Numbered from the stretch's first letter, positions 9,736-19,569 are shown. The stretch: DNA of 29,087 bases from Chromera velia (GCA_018398765.1 JAHBMJ010001567.1:1-29087), one strand, 5' to 3'. The notes: generated by a model not told the origin, from the letters alone. A program made the numbers and translations.

Positions 9736-12700
9736 GTCCATCCTTTTCTCTTTCTTTCTGCCCGGAAGCGGGTGCAATTTGAAGATTCCTTGTATGCATG
9801 AGCTGTATGCACACTCTCTCTGTCTCTCTCTCTCTCTTGCTTTTCTCTTCTTGTTGCAGGCCCAGAAGGCGAGGGGGGTGACGGTGGGTGCACAGAAGAA
9901 AAGGATGATCGCGACTGCCTCCTCAGAGCACCCTGCAGGAAGGGAGCAGAGGGGAGGAGGGGGCACTGCCGCCTCTTCGTTTGCTCCGGGGGAGATGTCT
10001 GCTGGTGTTGGGTTGGGCTTGGGGGGGGCGCTGGGACTGGGGAGCATGGGGGCGTCCGGTCTGGATGCTGTTGAAAGCGCTGCACACGCTGCAGTTGCGG
10101 GGCTGCCCCCTTTGGCGAAGGCTCTGGACGTGCCTGAGTCGCGTCTCGAGAAACTGGCAGGGGAGGAGGCAGGGAGGGTCAAGAGGATGGAAGAGATGGA
10201 TAGGGAGATGAAGGAAATGTCGGTGTCCCTTGAAAGATGGAAGGAGAAGGAAAGATCGCCTTTATTAGGGGAAGTGAAGGAAGAGCTTGAAGAGAAAAAA
10301 AAGGAGGGCAGGGGGAATGCTGAGAGAAGACTAGAGGCTGCTCAGAGCATGTTGGAGTTTGTGCAAGGATTGGCTGGTCTGCACGAGGCGAAGAGGAAGC
10401 CTCTGGAGCAGGCGCAGGGAATGTTGGAGAGAATGTTGACGACTGTGTGTCAAAGGAAGTGGAAGAGACGGGTGAGAGATGTGGATGACGAAGCGAGGGA
10501 GTTTGGGTGGAGACACTTGGCAGCATGTGAGTCCGATGGGGAGCAAGAGGAGAGGGAGGGAGGGGGGCGTGATGCTATGGGAAGGGACGCGGAGGGGCGC
10601 AAGGGCGCAAAGGAAGCCGCACGCCGTCTGCGCGCGTCTCGTCGTCAGCGGAGACGGCAGAAGCGCAGGGTGAAGAAGGAAAGGAAAGGGGACGAGGGAG
10701 AATCCGGGTGGGACAGCACAGCGTCCTCTGAAGCCGACGGTTTGGCGACTCTTCGAGAAGACCGTCAGGCTTTCGGTGAAGCCGCTGGCCGAATTCTGAA
10801 GGACGTCTCTGACGAGTATGGGAACGCCGGGGCGGTCTTAGAGGTCTTCGCGGGCTTCAAGGGAGAGTCCCGGAGTGACTACTACCGATCGTTTGCGTCG
10901 GCTTCGCTTGATGAGGTGAGTGCCTTGCTCAACAGTCTCTTTTGTCCTTTTTTTCTCTTTCCTGTACGGGTGTGTATGTGCTAGAATGAATAAGACAGGG
11001 GACGCGCATTGAAATATGCGTAGCTCCCTTTTTCTTTTCTGTGTGGATTGACAGAGCCAAGGTTGCTGTGAAGTGAGTGAGGAGTGAGCGAGCGAGTGAG
11101 TGAGTCAGCAAGCGAGTGAGGGAGCCGGTAAGCAAGTGGTTCATTAAGTCAAGAACTTCCGTGAAGAATCTCCCGAAGACTTCTGGCTGCGAAGGACCTT
11201 TTTCAAGTAGGGAGTGGAAGATTGAGTGAGTGAGTGAGTGAGTCTTCTGGGCTCCCACCATGCATCCCGTTGCGTTCCCTCTTCCCCAGTCAGGCCTCAG
11301 GAGGGTAGACAGACAAGACAACCCTTCTGCCTGTGACAGAGGGTCGAGTTAAGTGAGTGACAGGTATACGTCAACATCGAAGGATGCTGGGTGAGGGGAG
11401 GTAGGTGTGCAGTGAGAACAATAACGGAGGCCTCCACTGTCTGACTTTCTTTACCCAATGACCTATCGACCAATCCACCTACTTGCGCACTGTCTCACTA
11501 ATGCCCGCCTGTATGCCCCTGTGTCCTTGCCTCCCTCCCTGTCCGTGCATGCAGGCCCTCGAGCTGTACGTGCAGCACGAGCTGTTGTCCTGGGATCCTC
11601 TAGCGCTCTGTGTCTCTGACGAGAGGGGGGGGCAGAGGGATGCGATCGGGAGAACGCAGAGAGAGAGACAGACAGAGGCAGGGGGCACAAACGAGGGGCA
11701 ACTGCTGAGGACAGGGGCCCAGATGGACGGCTTCCCTTGGTGGGTGCGTGGGTGGGTGGGTGTGTGGATCAGTCGCTCCCTCGCTCCCGACCTTTTTTGG
11801 ACTGGTGAAGAATCAATGAAGCAAGCCTTCCTTGTCTGCCTTTCTGCTCATCTTACAAACGCAACAGTCTGCCTGCCTGCTCGTCTGCTTACTTGTCCTC
11901 TGACCTGCCAACTCTCCGTTGCCTTTTCCGACTCTTCGTCCCGCCAACTTCTTTCGCTCTCTTGGGACCGCTATGTCCTTCTCAATCTGAACGCCTGGAT
12001 CAGAAGAGGAATCGTTACGTGTGTGTTTTTGCGTGTCCGTCGGCACGTGTGTGTGTGTGTGTGTGTGCGTGTACGTGTACGTGTACGTGTACGTGTGTAC
12101 GCATATGTCTATCCATGTGCGTGTGCCTGTGGGTGTGCAGGTACGAATCTGTGTTTGCGTTCTGTGAGGACGCTTCACAGTGTGATAGGGCAGAGGACGA
12201 TCTCCTCCCAAATCTGATCGAGAGGTCAGCAAAGAGGTTTTTTTTTTTTTTTTCTCCTCTTTGTTAGCTTCTCTTCCATTTCTTGTGCGACTCCCCTTCT
12301 GAGCGGTCGTTAGTCCTGTCATTCACGTTTCGTCTTGTTCTCTCTGATCTATCCATCATCTCGCCCCCCCCCTGTTCCCTTCTGATCCCTTACTGTGCCG
12401 GTTTTCTTGTCTCTTGGTCTGCTCTTGTCTGCAGAAGTGTCTTGACAGCCCTTTCCCTTCCTCTCTGTGTGGCTGTGCCCACTGCATGCAGGTGCGTCGT
12501 TCCGGTGGCGACGTTTCTCGTCGAGACTGTGTGGGACCCCTCTTCCCTCAAGGAGACGGAGAGGATCGTGGCGGTGGTGAGGGAGATTCTGGAGTTTCTC
12601 AGGGAGGAGGGGGAGGGGGGCAGTGAGGAGACTGAGAGGCCGGCAGTGAGGCGTCTCCTCAAAGCGGTGGAACAGAGGGTGTTGACAGCAATGAAAGATC

Positions 12701-13104
12701 TGTTTGTGCTCTCGCCTTGCCTGCTGGGCTCGGGGCAGGGACGGGAGGGGGGAGTCTCTTCCTCTTCCGTTGAACAGAGGGGTGCCGAGACTTTTCGTTC
12801 TCGTCTCCTTTGCCGTCTCGCTCGGATTCTCTCTCTGGTCGGAATGTGGGAGGGCATTTTGTGGGCCCAGTCTATCCGGCGTCTGGTGATTGAGGAGGGG
12901 TGGAAAAACAGGATAGAGAAATGCCTGAGAAGAAACGACGAGACGCCTCAGATGGCAGTCTGGCTGCGTCGGTACCTGGGTGCACTTCCCAGAGTGTGCT
13001 TGTCTTCTGACGGTCCGCCTCTGTCTCAGAGACTGGTGGCCCTCCTTTCGGCAGCTGGACGCGCAGGGGCTGGCCTGCCCTCACCCATCCCAGCCCGCTG
13101 CTAG
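8085..13104 (+). CDS. PAXBP1: GCF/PAXBP1/ILP1-family protein (GCFC domain), 5 exons
   Basis: Exons are 8085-9266, 9860-10915, 11555-about 11751, 12141-12224 and 12492-13104, giving about 1043 residues against roughly 900 in animals. The start MFAKRK fits the family's basic N terminus. Diagnostic segments, in order, are a KFRIRKSRASRDL patch, GMAELISLAKERRQQSRLLG (about residues 257-276), an acidic DDEEEALFEEMQ continuing over intron 1 into AQKARGVTVG, a charged helix (about 487-560), then the C-terminal GCFC core: DYYRSFASASLDE, LELYVQHELLSWDPL, YESVFAFCED, LLPNLIERCVVPVATF and VETVWDP. In animals and plants the family acts in the nucleus; plant ILP1 belongs to the intron-lariat spliceosome with the TFIP11/NTR1 partner. 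Introns 1, 2 and 4 join in phase with GT...CAG ends. The exon 3 end is uncertain; 11751 gives phase 2 and fits exon 4. Gly/Ser/Glu-rich insertions explain the extra length. Confidence 0.85.
9690..9838. repeat. CT-rich microsatellites in intron 1 of the PAXBP1-like gene
   Basis: (TC)n near 9698-9735 and again near 9811-9837 end in the pyrimidine tract of the acceptor CTTCTTGTTGCAG at 9859. The second CT block probably serves as the polypyrimidine tract itself. Confidence 0.85.
11075..11243. repeat. (GAGT)n/(GAGC)n repeats in intron 2 of the PAXBP1-like gene
   Basis: Tetramer repeats based on GAGT occur at about 11075-11120 and 11223-11242, in the roughly 640-bp intron between the exons ending at 10915 and starting at 11555. 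Confidence 0.8.
12045..12102. repeat. GT and GTACGT repeats in intron 3 of the PAXBP1-like gene
   Basis: A (GT)n run passes into GTACGT hexamers just upstream of the acceptor GGGTGTGCAG at 12140. The hexamers contain many GT dinucleotides, which makes the 5' splice site of the neighbouring exon hard to place by eye. Confidence 0.85.
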
Positions 13105-13703
13105 GCCCGCGGAGAAACCATGCACTAGTCCATATGCAATTTGATGATGCAAATCACTGACTCCTCAGGCCAGTTTATCATACCGATACATACCAATTAA
13201 TATTAGACAGTAGTTAAACATCACTCATACAATGAACGCGCCATCCGAATCGTTCTACGCTTCGTTTTCTTAGTCGTTTTCAATAAATGAATACTTCTAA
13301 AATTTTAACTAGAATTTTAAAGCTAATAAAAGTCTAATTCTTAAATTGAGTAAAGATCTTTTTGATCCACTAATTCATTGATTGGTTCCGCGCTAGGCCT
13401 TGATTCCTTTAAGTTTCCTTGAGTTATGATGCAAATTGGTCATGTAATATTAGGCTTCACTGTGTGAGCTCTAACTAGCTGTAACGTAACAAAAATAACA
13501 CTCATAGGCTGCTAATGCCTATTAGGATTAGGATTTATATTAGGAGTAATCTGGAAGATTGACCTCCCGCCCTACAGAGAAAGTGCCGAAGCGACTAACT
13601 CCCATTCGCTACCGGTACAGCTGCTCCGGCCTGCCTATGCACGTTGATGAGGCGACTTTGCGTGCAAAGCATACAAACTGACTTGTAGGAACTTGAATGA
13701 TGA
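13105..13703. other. AT-rich intergenic DNA, no gene seen
   Basis: The GC-rich coding region ends sharply after the TAG at 13102-13104. The following 450 bp are AT-rich, with stops in all frames. The words CACTGACTCCT and CATACCGATACA at 13155-13192 recur near 18638-18665 in the retroelement region, so part of this spacer is probably an old repeat relic. Confidence 0.45.
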
Positions 13704-14401
13704 ATCGCCTTAGGGGGCAGCTCAGCTCTGCTGAGAGCAGCCGAGAGGCCCTAAGATTGCACACATTCGCATAACGCATTTTTTTATTTTTGGGGGGAGG
13801 ATCGGTTCTGTCTTTGTCATGGTCGGTGTTGCCCAAGTTCTAAAATATGCCCCTCAAGCAACTCGCATGGAGCCATGATTGCACATGTCTTAATTACTTT
13901 ACATATGCGTGCCCCTCAAGTAACTTGCACGGAGTTATACATACATACGATGCGCGCGCGGTCCCGAAAAGCATACTTCACTGCCGTGGCCCCTGCCCCA
14001 TGGTAGCATACAACTTAGATATGCCCAAGCCTCTCACACCCATGCGGTCCGCTAATTGATGCACACCGTCGGGGGCTTGGGCATGTCTAAGTTGTGTGCT
14101 GCCATGGGGCGGGGGCCACGGCAGCGAAGTATGCTTTTCGGGACCACGTGCACGTCATATATATGTGCAACTCCGTGCGAGTTACTTGGGGGGCACGCAT
14201 GCGCAAAGTAATTAAGGCATGCATATGCGATCGCGGCTCCGTGCGAGTTGCTTGAGGGGCATATTTTGGATGTGACAGAGACACATACTCGCAGAACCGA
14301 TCCCCCCCCCCCCAAAAATGAAAAAATGCGTTATGCGAGTGCGTGCGATCTCAGGGCCTTTCGGCTGATCTCAGCAGAGCTGAGCTGCCCCCCGAGGCGA
14401 T
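13704..14401. repeat. 698-bp near-palindrome: two 328-bp arms, 42-bp loop
   Basis: The left arm (13704-14031) starts ATCGCCTTAGGGGGCAGCTC; the right arm (14074-14401) is its reverse complement, ending GAGCTGCCCCCCGAGGCGAT. Matching blocks run the full length, including GCATAACGCATTTTTT, ATATGCCCCTCAAGCAACTCG, GGTCCCGAAAAGCATACTTC, GCCCCATGG and ATGCCCAAGCC. The arms are symmetric about 14052/14053 with no net length difference. Most mismatches I compared are transitions; one block near 13810-13845 is more diverged. Each arm end also holds a small hairpin (CTCAGC-TCT-GCTGAG). No ORF of note. It may be a foldback transposon or an inverted duplication; a transcript would form a long double-stranded hairpin. 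Confidence 0.85.
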
Positions 14402-14544
14402 ATAGGTCAGTCAAACATGCATGCATGATGCTTCTAACAGACAACAGTAGGCAATTGAGACGATCGAAGGATTTCGTTAGAATGACTTTCGTAGTTTTAC
14501 GATCTGACAATTCCCGCCGGCTCTGCATCTATACCCACGTGTGA

Positions 14545-15567
14545 ATGGCCTCTGTACTCTGCTTCATTCCGTGCCTCTTGATCGGTAGCTCTTCAGTTGG
14601 CCACCAAAGAATGCTTGGGAGGATCTTGCTGTTCACAGTATGCTCCAGCCTTTCAACGGTTCTTTGGAAACAGGCTGCAGGGGAACCAACAAGCTGCCCT
14701 GCTCTTTCTGAGCATTCCCCACAGGAGGGAAGCTCCGTCTGCTCGGCATCTGACCGTTCCACTTCTGATGAGTTGGAAGCCCGCTTTTGGAAAGTCGCAA
14801 AGAACGGCGACAAGATCTTTCAGGATCCATGCGGTTTCACAGAAGAGTGCAGGATTTCATTTGCACTCTATGGAAAGAATCCAAAGTACGTGCTTGGGGC
14901 CCTCCGGAACTTGGAGCTACAAAAAATGTATTTCCCTGGATGGGTCGTGCGAATCTATCACGACCACTCTGTTCCAAAAGAGGCACTGGAGGCATTAGAG
15001 AGAGAAGGGGCCGAGCTAATTCTGGTCGATTCCATCAAGGGATCAACCGCTGGTATGTTTTGGAGGTTTCTCGTTGCTGATGACCCGACAGTGGACAGAT
15101 TCATTGTCAGAGATGTTGATTCGCGTCTGGGAGGGAGGGAGAGGGCGGCAGTGAATGAGTGGATCGCCTCGGGTCGGTACGGGCACACAATTCGCGACCA
15201 CCCTGCTCATACGGACATAAGCATCAACGGAGGTATGTGGGGGGCAAGGCACGGTCTCATTAAGGACATGGAGGGTATGGTCAGAGCCTGGAGCCAAAAA
15301 GATGCGTTCATGGAAGACATTAACTTCCTCATAGACAAAATCTGGCCCATTCTTGAGACCGATGTGATGCAGCATGACTCTTACGGCTGCACCAAATTCA
15401 CAAAAAACACCCGTCCGTTTCCTACGCGTCGGTCACGGAATCACGAGCATGTGGGACAAGTTTTTGCCCCAGACGACAAGTACAGGCAGGGCGATGTAGA
15501 CAAACTCGTGAAGTGGGGGGAGGCTCCGCTAGAGTGCCGCGGTCGCGAAGACTGGACTTACGCATAG
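14545..15567 (+). CDS. GT-A-like glycosyltransferase with N-terminal signal/anchor, intronless
   Basis: A complete 340-codon frame from ATG to TAG. Residues 1-41 are hydrophobic with few charges, fitting a signal peptide or type II Golgi anchor; a second ATG at residue 23 would give a shorter anchor. A Ser/Cys-rich stem follows (about 42-75). The catalytic-looking part starts near residue 103 (ISFALYGKNPKYVLGALRNL). It continues through GWVVRIYHD and MFWRFLVADD to FIVRDVDSR (about 187-194), where DVD is the expected metal/nucleotide-sugar DxD motif. Then come HPAHTDISINGGMWGARHG, EDINFLIDKIWPI, HDSYGC and a HVGQVF tail. This layout is seen in unclassified protist and algal nucleotide-diphospho-sugar transferases. 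Donor and acceptor are unknown. Lack of introns contrasts with the other genes here, and it sits about 140 bp after the palindrome. Confidence 0.8.
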   Translation: MASVLCFIPCLLIGSSSVGHQRMLGRILLFTVCSSLSTVLWKQAAGEPTSCPALSEHSPQEGSSVCSASDRSTSDELEARFWKVAKNGDKIFQDPCGFTEECRISFALYGKNPKYVLGALRNLELQKMYFPGWVVRIYHDHSVPKEALEALEREGAELILVDSIKGSTAGMFWRFLVADDPTVDRFIVRDVDSRLGGRERAAVNEWIASGRYGHTIRDHPAHTDISINGGMWGARHGLIKDMEGMVRAWSQKDAFMEDINFLIDKIWPILETDVMQHDSYGCTKFTKNTRPFPTRRSRNHEHVGQVFAPDDKYRQGDVDKLVKWGEAPLECRGREDWTYA

Positions 15568-15737
15568 CCGATCGACGTTTGAGTGACCATTGGGGGGCCT
15601 GTGTTTCAAATCCACTAGCGGCTGCAAGCAACGAAAGTCCTAGACTTTGACAACCATGGGCTGGAAAGACATGAGAAAAGGTAATCCCTGATTCTGGGTG
15701 CCTGTGTCTGAGTTTAGTGTCCTGCCACGTGCCTGCT

Positions 15738-16205
15738 TGCCTGTCTGTCTGTCTGTCTGTCAAAAGGAGGGAGAAGAAGAAGGAACACATAGTCTGTCTG
15801 TCTGTGTCTGTCTGTCTGTGTCTGTCTGTCTGTCTGTGTCTGTCTGTGTCTGTCTGTGTCTGTCTGTGTCTGTCTGTGTCTGTCTGTCTGTGTCTGTCTG
15901 TCTGTGTCTGTCTGTCTGTGTCGGTCGGTGTCGGTCGGTGTCGGTCGGTGTCGGTCGGTGTCGGTCGGTGTCGGTCGGTGTCGGTCGGTGTCGGTCGGTG
16001 TCGGTCTGTGTCTGTCTGTGTCTGTCTGTGTCCGTCCGTCCCCGTCTGTCTGTCTGTCTGGCTGTCTGTCCGTCCCTCCGTCCATCCGTCCGTCCGTCTG
16101 TCTGTCTGTGTCTGTCTGTCTGGCTGTCTGGCTGTCTGGCTGGCTGTCCGTCCGTCTGTCCGTCTGTCCGGTCTGTCCGTCTGTCCGTCTGTCCGTCTGT
16201 CTGTC
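15738..16205. repeat. TCTG/TCGG tetramer-decamer satellite array
   Basis: TCTGTCTG-type repeats dominate, organised partly as the decamer TCTGTCTGTG. From 15921 to 16000 there are eight identical copies of the variant decamer TCGGTCGGTG, followed by a hybrid unit TCGGTCTGTG and a return to the TCTG form. The far part adds TCCG and GGCTGTC variants. Long frames are open on both strands only because the repeat lacks stop words; they are not genes. Confidence 0.95.
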
Positions 16206-16407
16206 GGTTCGTCTATCTGGAATCCTTCCACTGCCCGCTCAAAGGAGAAAAAAGCCACAGAGTACGTGCCAAAGGAAGAAACAGAAAGAAAAAGGGCAAG
16301 AAGTCTTGCTGCGTTTTTGTCAATTAGTCTGTCTACCTGTCTGTCTGTCTGGTCTGTCCGTTTTCACAATAAGTCAAGAGAAGGGAAGGAAGAAAAAACA
16401 CATAGTT

Positions 16408-16408
<1 letters not shown>

Positions 16409-16468
<60 letters not shown>

Positions 16469-16481
16469 GTGTGTGTGTGTG

Positions 16482-16521
<40 letters not shown>

Positions 16522-16563
16522 TGTGTGTGTTTGTGTGACACTGTGTGTGTGTGTGTGTGTGTT
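16409..16563. repeat. (CT)n(GT)n compound microsatellite
   Basis: (TC)n at about 16409-16430 passes directly into (GT)n with rare TA, GC or ACA interruptions up to about 16563. There is no coding content. Confidence 0.95.
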
Positions 16564-16845
16564 TTGCAGCATAACTTATATGTGTATTGTTAGATAAATA
16601 TGTTTCACAGTTGATGGTATTAATCTCCAAGCATTCTTCGTTTCAGATACTATTTTTTAAAATATCGATCGTCATCAGCTTCGTCGTCTTCCTCATTATC
16701 ATCATCATCATTATTATCATTTAATATTATTTTTATTAATCGGTCTATAGGTCATTATGCAATGCATGAGTCTAGGACAATACCTGCACCATACAACGGG
16801 TGGAGGGGCCTAAATGACAACTACTTCAAACCTGGCATCTGAGTA
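16564..16845. other. AT-rich spacer with an ATC/ATT trinucleotide repeat
   Basis: An (ATC)n/(ATT)n tract occurs at about 16688-16738. Otherwise the DNA is AT-rich without a supported gene. Confidence 0.5.
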
Positions 16846-17557
16846 ATGCTCAATCGATCAATAGCATTGTCCCCACTGATGGAGGCTGCAACGTTTGCAG
16901 AGAAAAACTTTCAGGTAGTGAAACCGAAACTAAAACCGAAACCGCTTGCTCGGATAAGAGTATACTTAGGCTCTGAGAAGGAAACTCACTCGAGGTTTTT
17001 TAAAAACTTTTGGTTGAGTATCAGTCTCGTTTGAGCTCCTCTTCTGAGCGTATTCCTAGCTTTTCGTTTTGTGTTGAGAGTCTGCCCAGATGATGATGAT
17101 GACCATGAAACCTGAAGCAAGAGTGGTTCTTGCTGAAGAGATTACGATACGTCTTCTGCCTACTGCTGAGCAGCTTCTGAAATCATGCTTCTCGACGACT
17201 GAGGCCGTTCTAACTGAATTTTCCTGCTCCGTTTTTGTTTGTGCCTCTCTCCTCAAAAAGATGAACTTTGTACTTGTAAGTCATAATGAACCTCTGTCTG
17301 CTCGTACGTCGGAGGCGACGCCGGGGGGCAAAACTTTCTTACAGCCAGTTTCTGGAACGAGCGTCGAAGGAGAACGGGTTAGGCAATAGGCACCTTGCAG
17401 AGACGGAGACAGAGACAGGGTTTTGCCTTTTCCATAAATCCATTTCTTCTTCTAGGTCTTCCATAAGACTCTCATCGGGGCATCCAAACAGACCTCCGTC
17501 GAGCGCTTTCAGAGGTTCACGCCGGCCGCTGCTTCTGTTGGCGCCCCAGGGTCGTAG
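16846..17557 (+). CDS. Possible small three-exon gene, function unknown
   Basis: Three segments join in phase 0. The first is 16846-16914 (ATG, ending AACTTTCAG with donor GTAGTG). The second is 17090-17275 (after CTGCCCAG, ending before a consensus GTAAGT donor). The third is 17456-17557 (after TTCTTCTTCTAG, ending TAG). The product would be about 117 residues: MLNRSIALSPLMEAATF at the start, a middle with LLPTAEQLLKSCFS and SLLKKMNFVL, and a tail FHKTLIGASKQTSVERFQRF. I do not recognise a family. Evidence is the three compatible phases and splice signals only. The four ATGs in a row at 17090 could be the true start, leaving two exons. An alternative frame of the last segment stays open to a GTGAGT near 17681. 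Confidence 0.35.
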
Positions 17558-17779
17558 TTTTGGATCCTACGGGAAGGTTGACGTTCGAGTCAACATCCCA
17601 AGTGGGCAGGGCGCGGCGGTGTGGGTGGGAAGGCCTACACAGGGTAGCTCAGGGCGGGATGAAGAGAGCGAGAGAGGGAAGGTGAGTGGGTGTATGGATG
17701 GGGGCGCGCGGCCTGACTTGCGGATGGAGGGAGGGGACAGGTGTTCTGTTGAACTTTCACGCCACTCTAACTTTTAGCA

Positions 17780-19569
17780 TTAGCAGTCTAAAATTCATAC
17801 CTTAGTCCTATCATTTTCATACTAGAATCTATTATTACAATTCAGTCAAAGAATCATCATGTTGAAACATTTAAAAAATATAATACTAAAAAGTAAAATG
17901 TTACTATAATGTTACTATCATGCTGAATCATGCTACTAAAAGTTAGAAATAAGAAATTAAGTTCAAAACACTATGATAGAAAGACATTAGGCGTGGGTGA
18001 TGTTTGTATGACCTAGTGGTTAGCATGTAGAACTAATATGATGGAAGTCTACGGTTCAAACCCAAGCAGTGGCCTTTTTCACGTTTTGATCAATTCATAT
18101 ATGCAGAACCGTATCGGTATATTTTCGCTTTTTTAAAGCTAACCCGTTAGTCACAGACTAACGCCAGAAAGACATGCATGCGCGTTAGCCATAGACATAC
18201 ACAAGAGGCGTTAGCCTCAGGCTTATATAAGAGAACAATCTGATTCACATTATCAATGAGCAGTATTCCTAGATTCAGAACAGACGGGACAAACCAGAAC
18301 CTTTTGACAGACTAGGCTAGATCCGCCCCTCATACACGGAGATGCGACATGCATAACAAAAACCTTAATCATCATAATTCGTATTAGCCGTAGGCTAACG
18401 TAACATGGAAAACCAGATCTGAAAGGCAATTGATGAAATCTTGCAGCACCACGATCGATCAGAATTCCATCCAGAATTCTATCCAAATCAGATAGCGACT
18501 TGACTTGAGCCTTGAGCGTCCTTCTAGACTTGAACTCGACTTCGAACATTCTGACAGCCAGTACTAAACCTTCAAAGCTTAGCCCGGTATACCGATACAG
18601 TGGATACCGATACACTTGAGCCAGTACTGAACGATCACTGACTCCTTAGCGGCATACCGATACAGCATCAGACCTTTACATACCGATATAGAACCTGACC
18701 TTTACGTATCGATCTAGAACCTTCTACTGAGACTCCTCTGTGTCTCCATCAGTCTCTAGGCGCCTTCTATAGATTCTGTTTCCTTCTGGCCAGTCATGTC
18801 GGAAAAGCGTAGAACATGTGGTGACATCGCCAGCAAGAGTGGAACTCTCCAAACTCTTCTGACCTGAAGCATAACAAGTTCCGCCAAAACAACGGACGAA
18901 GCGAGATCCTCTCCAAGCATCCAGGCATCTTCCACTACCCTCTTTCTGGCCAAGGAACCGACTGAGTCTCGCTGCAAGAAGGAGAAGATTAAGCTCTTCG
19001 GCTTGTACTTTTCCTTCAGAAACAGGTACCTGCGAGTGCTTCACATCCAGACACACCTTCATCCTCTTGACTTAGCCGTCCCCAAGCCTATTGCAAGCGC
19101 TGGTGTTCCTTCAACAAGAACTTGATCAAAAGCTGGTCCCGAGTAGCTCCTCTTAATGCTGCCATCTCTGGCTTGCCGAACCTACCACAGCAACTGCACC
19201 ACCACTGTGATGCCTTTGTTCCCTCCTTCTTCCCCGTCCAACAGTGACGTTACCGTGATCGATCTCCGCTCCTAAGCAGAAATCTAGGACTTTGCCAAAA
19301 ACTCTCCCGAGAACAAGACCAAACCGCGGCGGAGCGCTGCTCAATTTTCCCCTGTGTGCTCTTTTCCTCCTTTGAGAAAAATCCTCCCCACAGAAGCACC
19401 TGACCGCAAAGCGCTGCTAAATTTCCCTCTGAGTGCTCCTTCTTCTCCTTTTGAGAAAATCGAATTTGAAACCACACCCGACCGTGAAATGCTACAGAAA
19501 TTTTAAACAAAAGCAGGAAAAATCAACCCACACACGCAGCTGAGCAACTTTGACTAACACCCATCCCTA
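17780..19569 (+). other. AT-rich spacer and 5' region (LTR/leader) of the plus-strand retroelement
   Basis: No intact gene. 17780-18000 is very AT-rich. From about 18130 the words GTTAGCC/GGCTAAC recur, with a TATA box (GGCTTATATAAGAG near 18218-18231), which suggests LTR promoter sequence. From 18585 to 18720 the word TACCGATA(C/T)A recurs about four times. From about 18780 the sequence has exon-like GC content with stops in all frames, probably the decayed leader or N-terminal gag. LTR borders could not be set because a matching second LTR is absent from the window. Confidence 0.4.
18005..18075 (+). repeat. tRNA-like sequence (tRNA-derived SINE or tRNA relic)
   Basis: CCTAGTGGTTAGCATG (18012-18027) resembles an RNA polymerase III A box and 18053-18063 is GGTTCAAACCC, a consensus-like B box, at a normal A-to-B distance. 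The stems of a cloverleaf are imperfect: the T stem pairs only near the loop and the anticodon arm is unclear. It is followed by CCTTTTTC, a weak Pol III terminator. A relic or SINE head is more likely than a working tRNA. Confidence 0.45.

Noticed and set aside
15738..16205. Regular repeat array considered as CRISPR
   Set aside because: No unique spacers between conserved repeats; it is a tandem microsatellite in eukaryotic DNA.
15698..16593. Several long open frames (up to 278 codons) on both strands with Ser-Val-Cys or Asp-Arg-Gln-Thr repeats
   Set aside because: They are translations of the stop-free TCTG/TCGG and GT repeats; frames are open on both strands at the same place and carry no domain.
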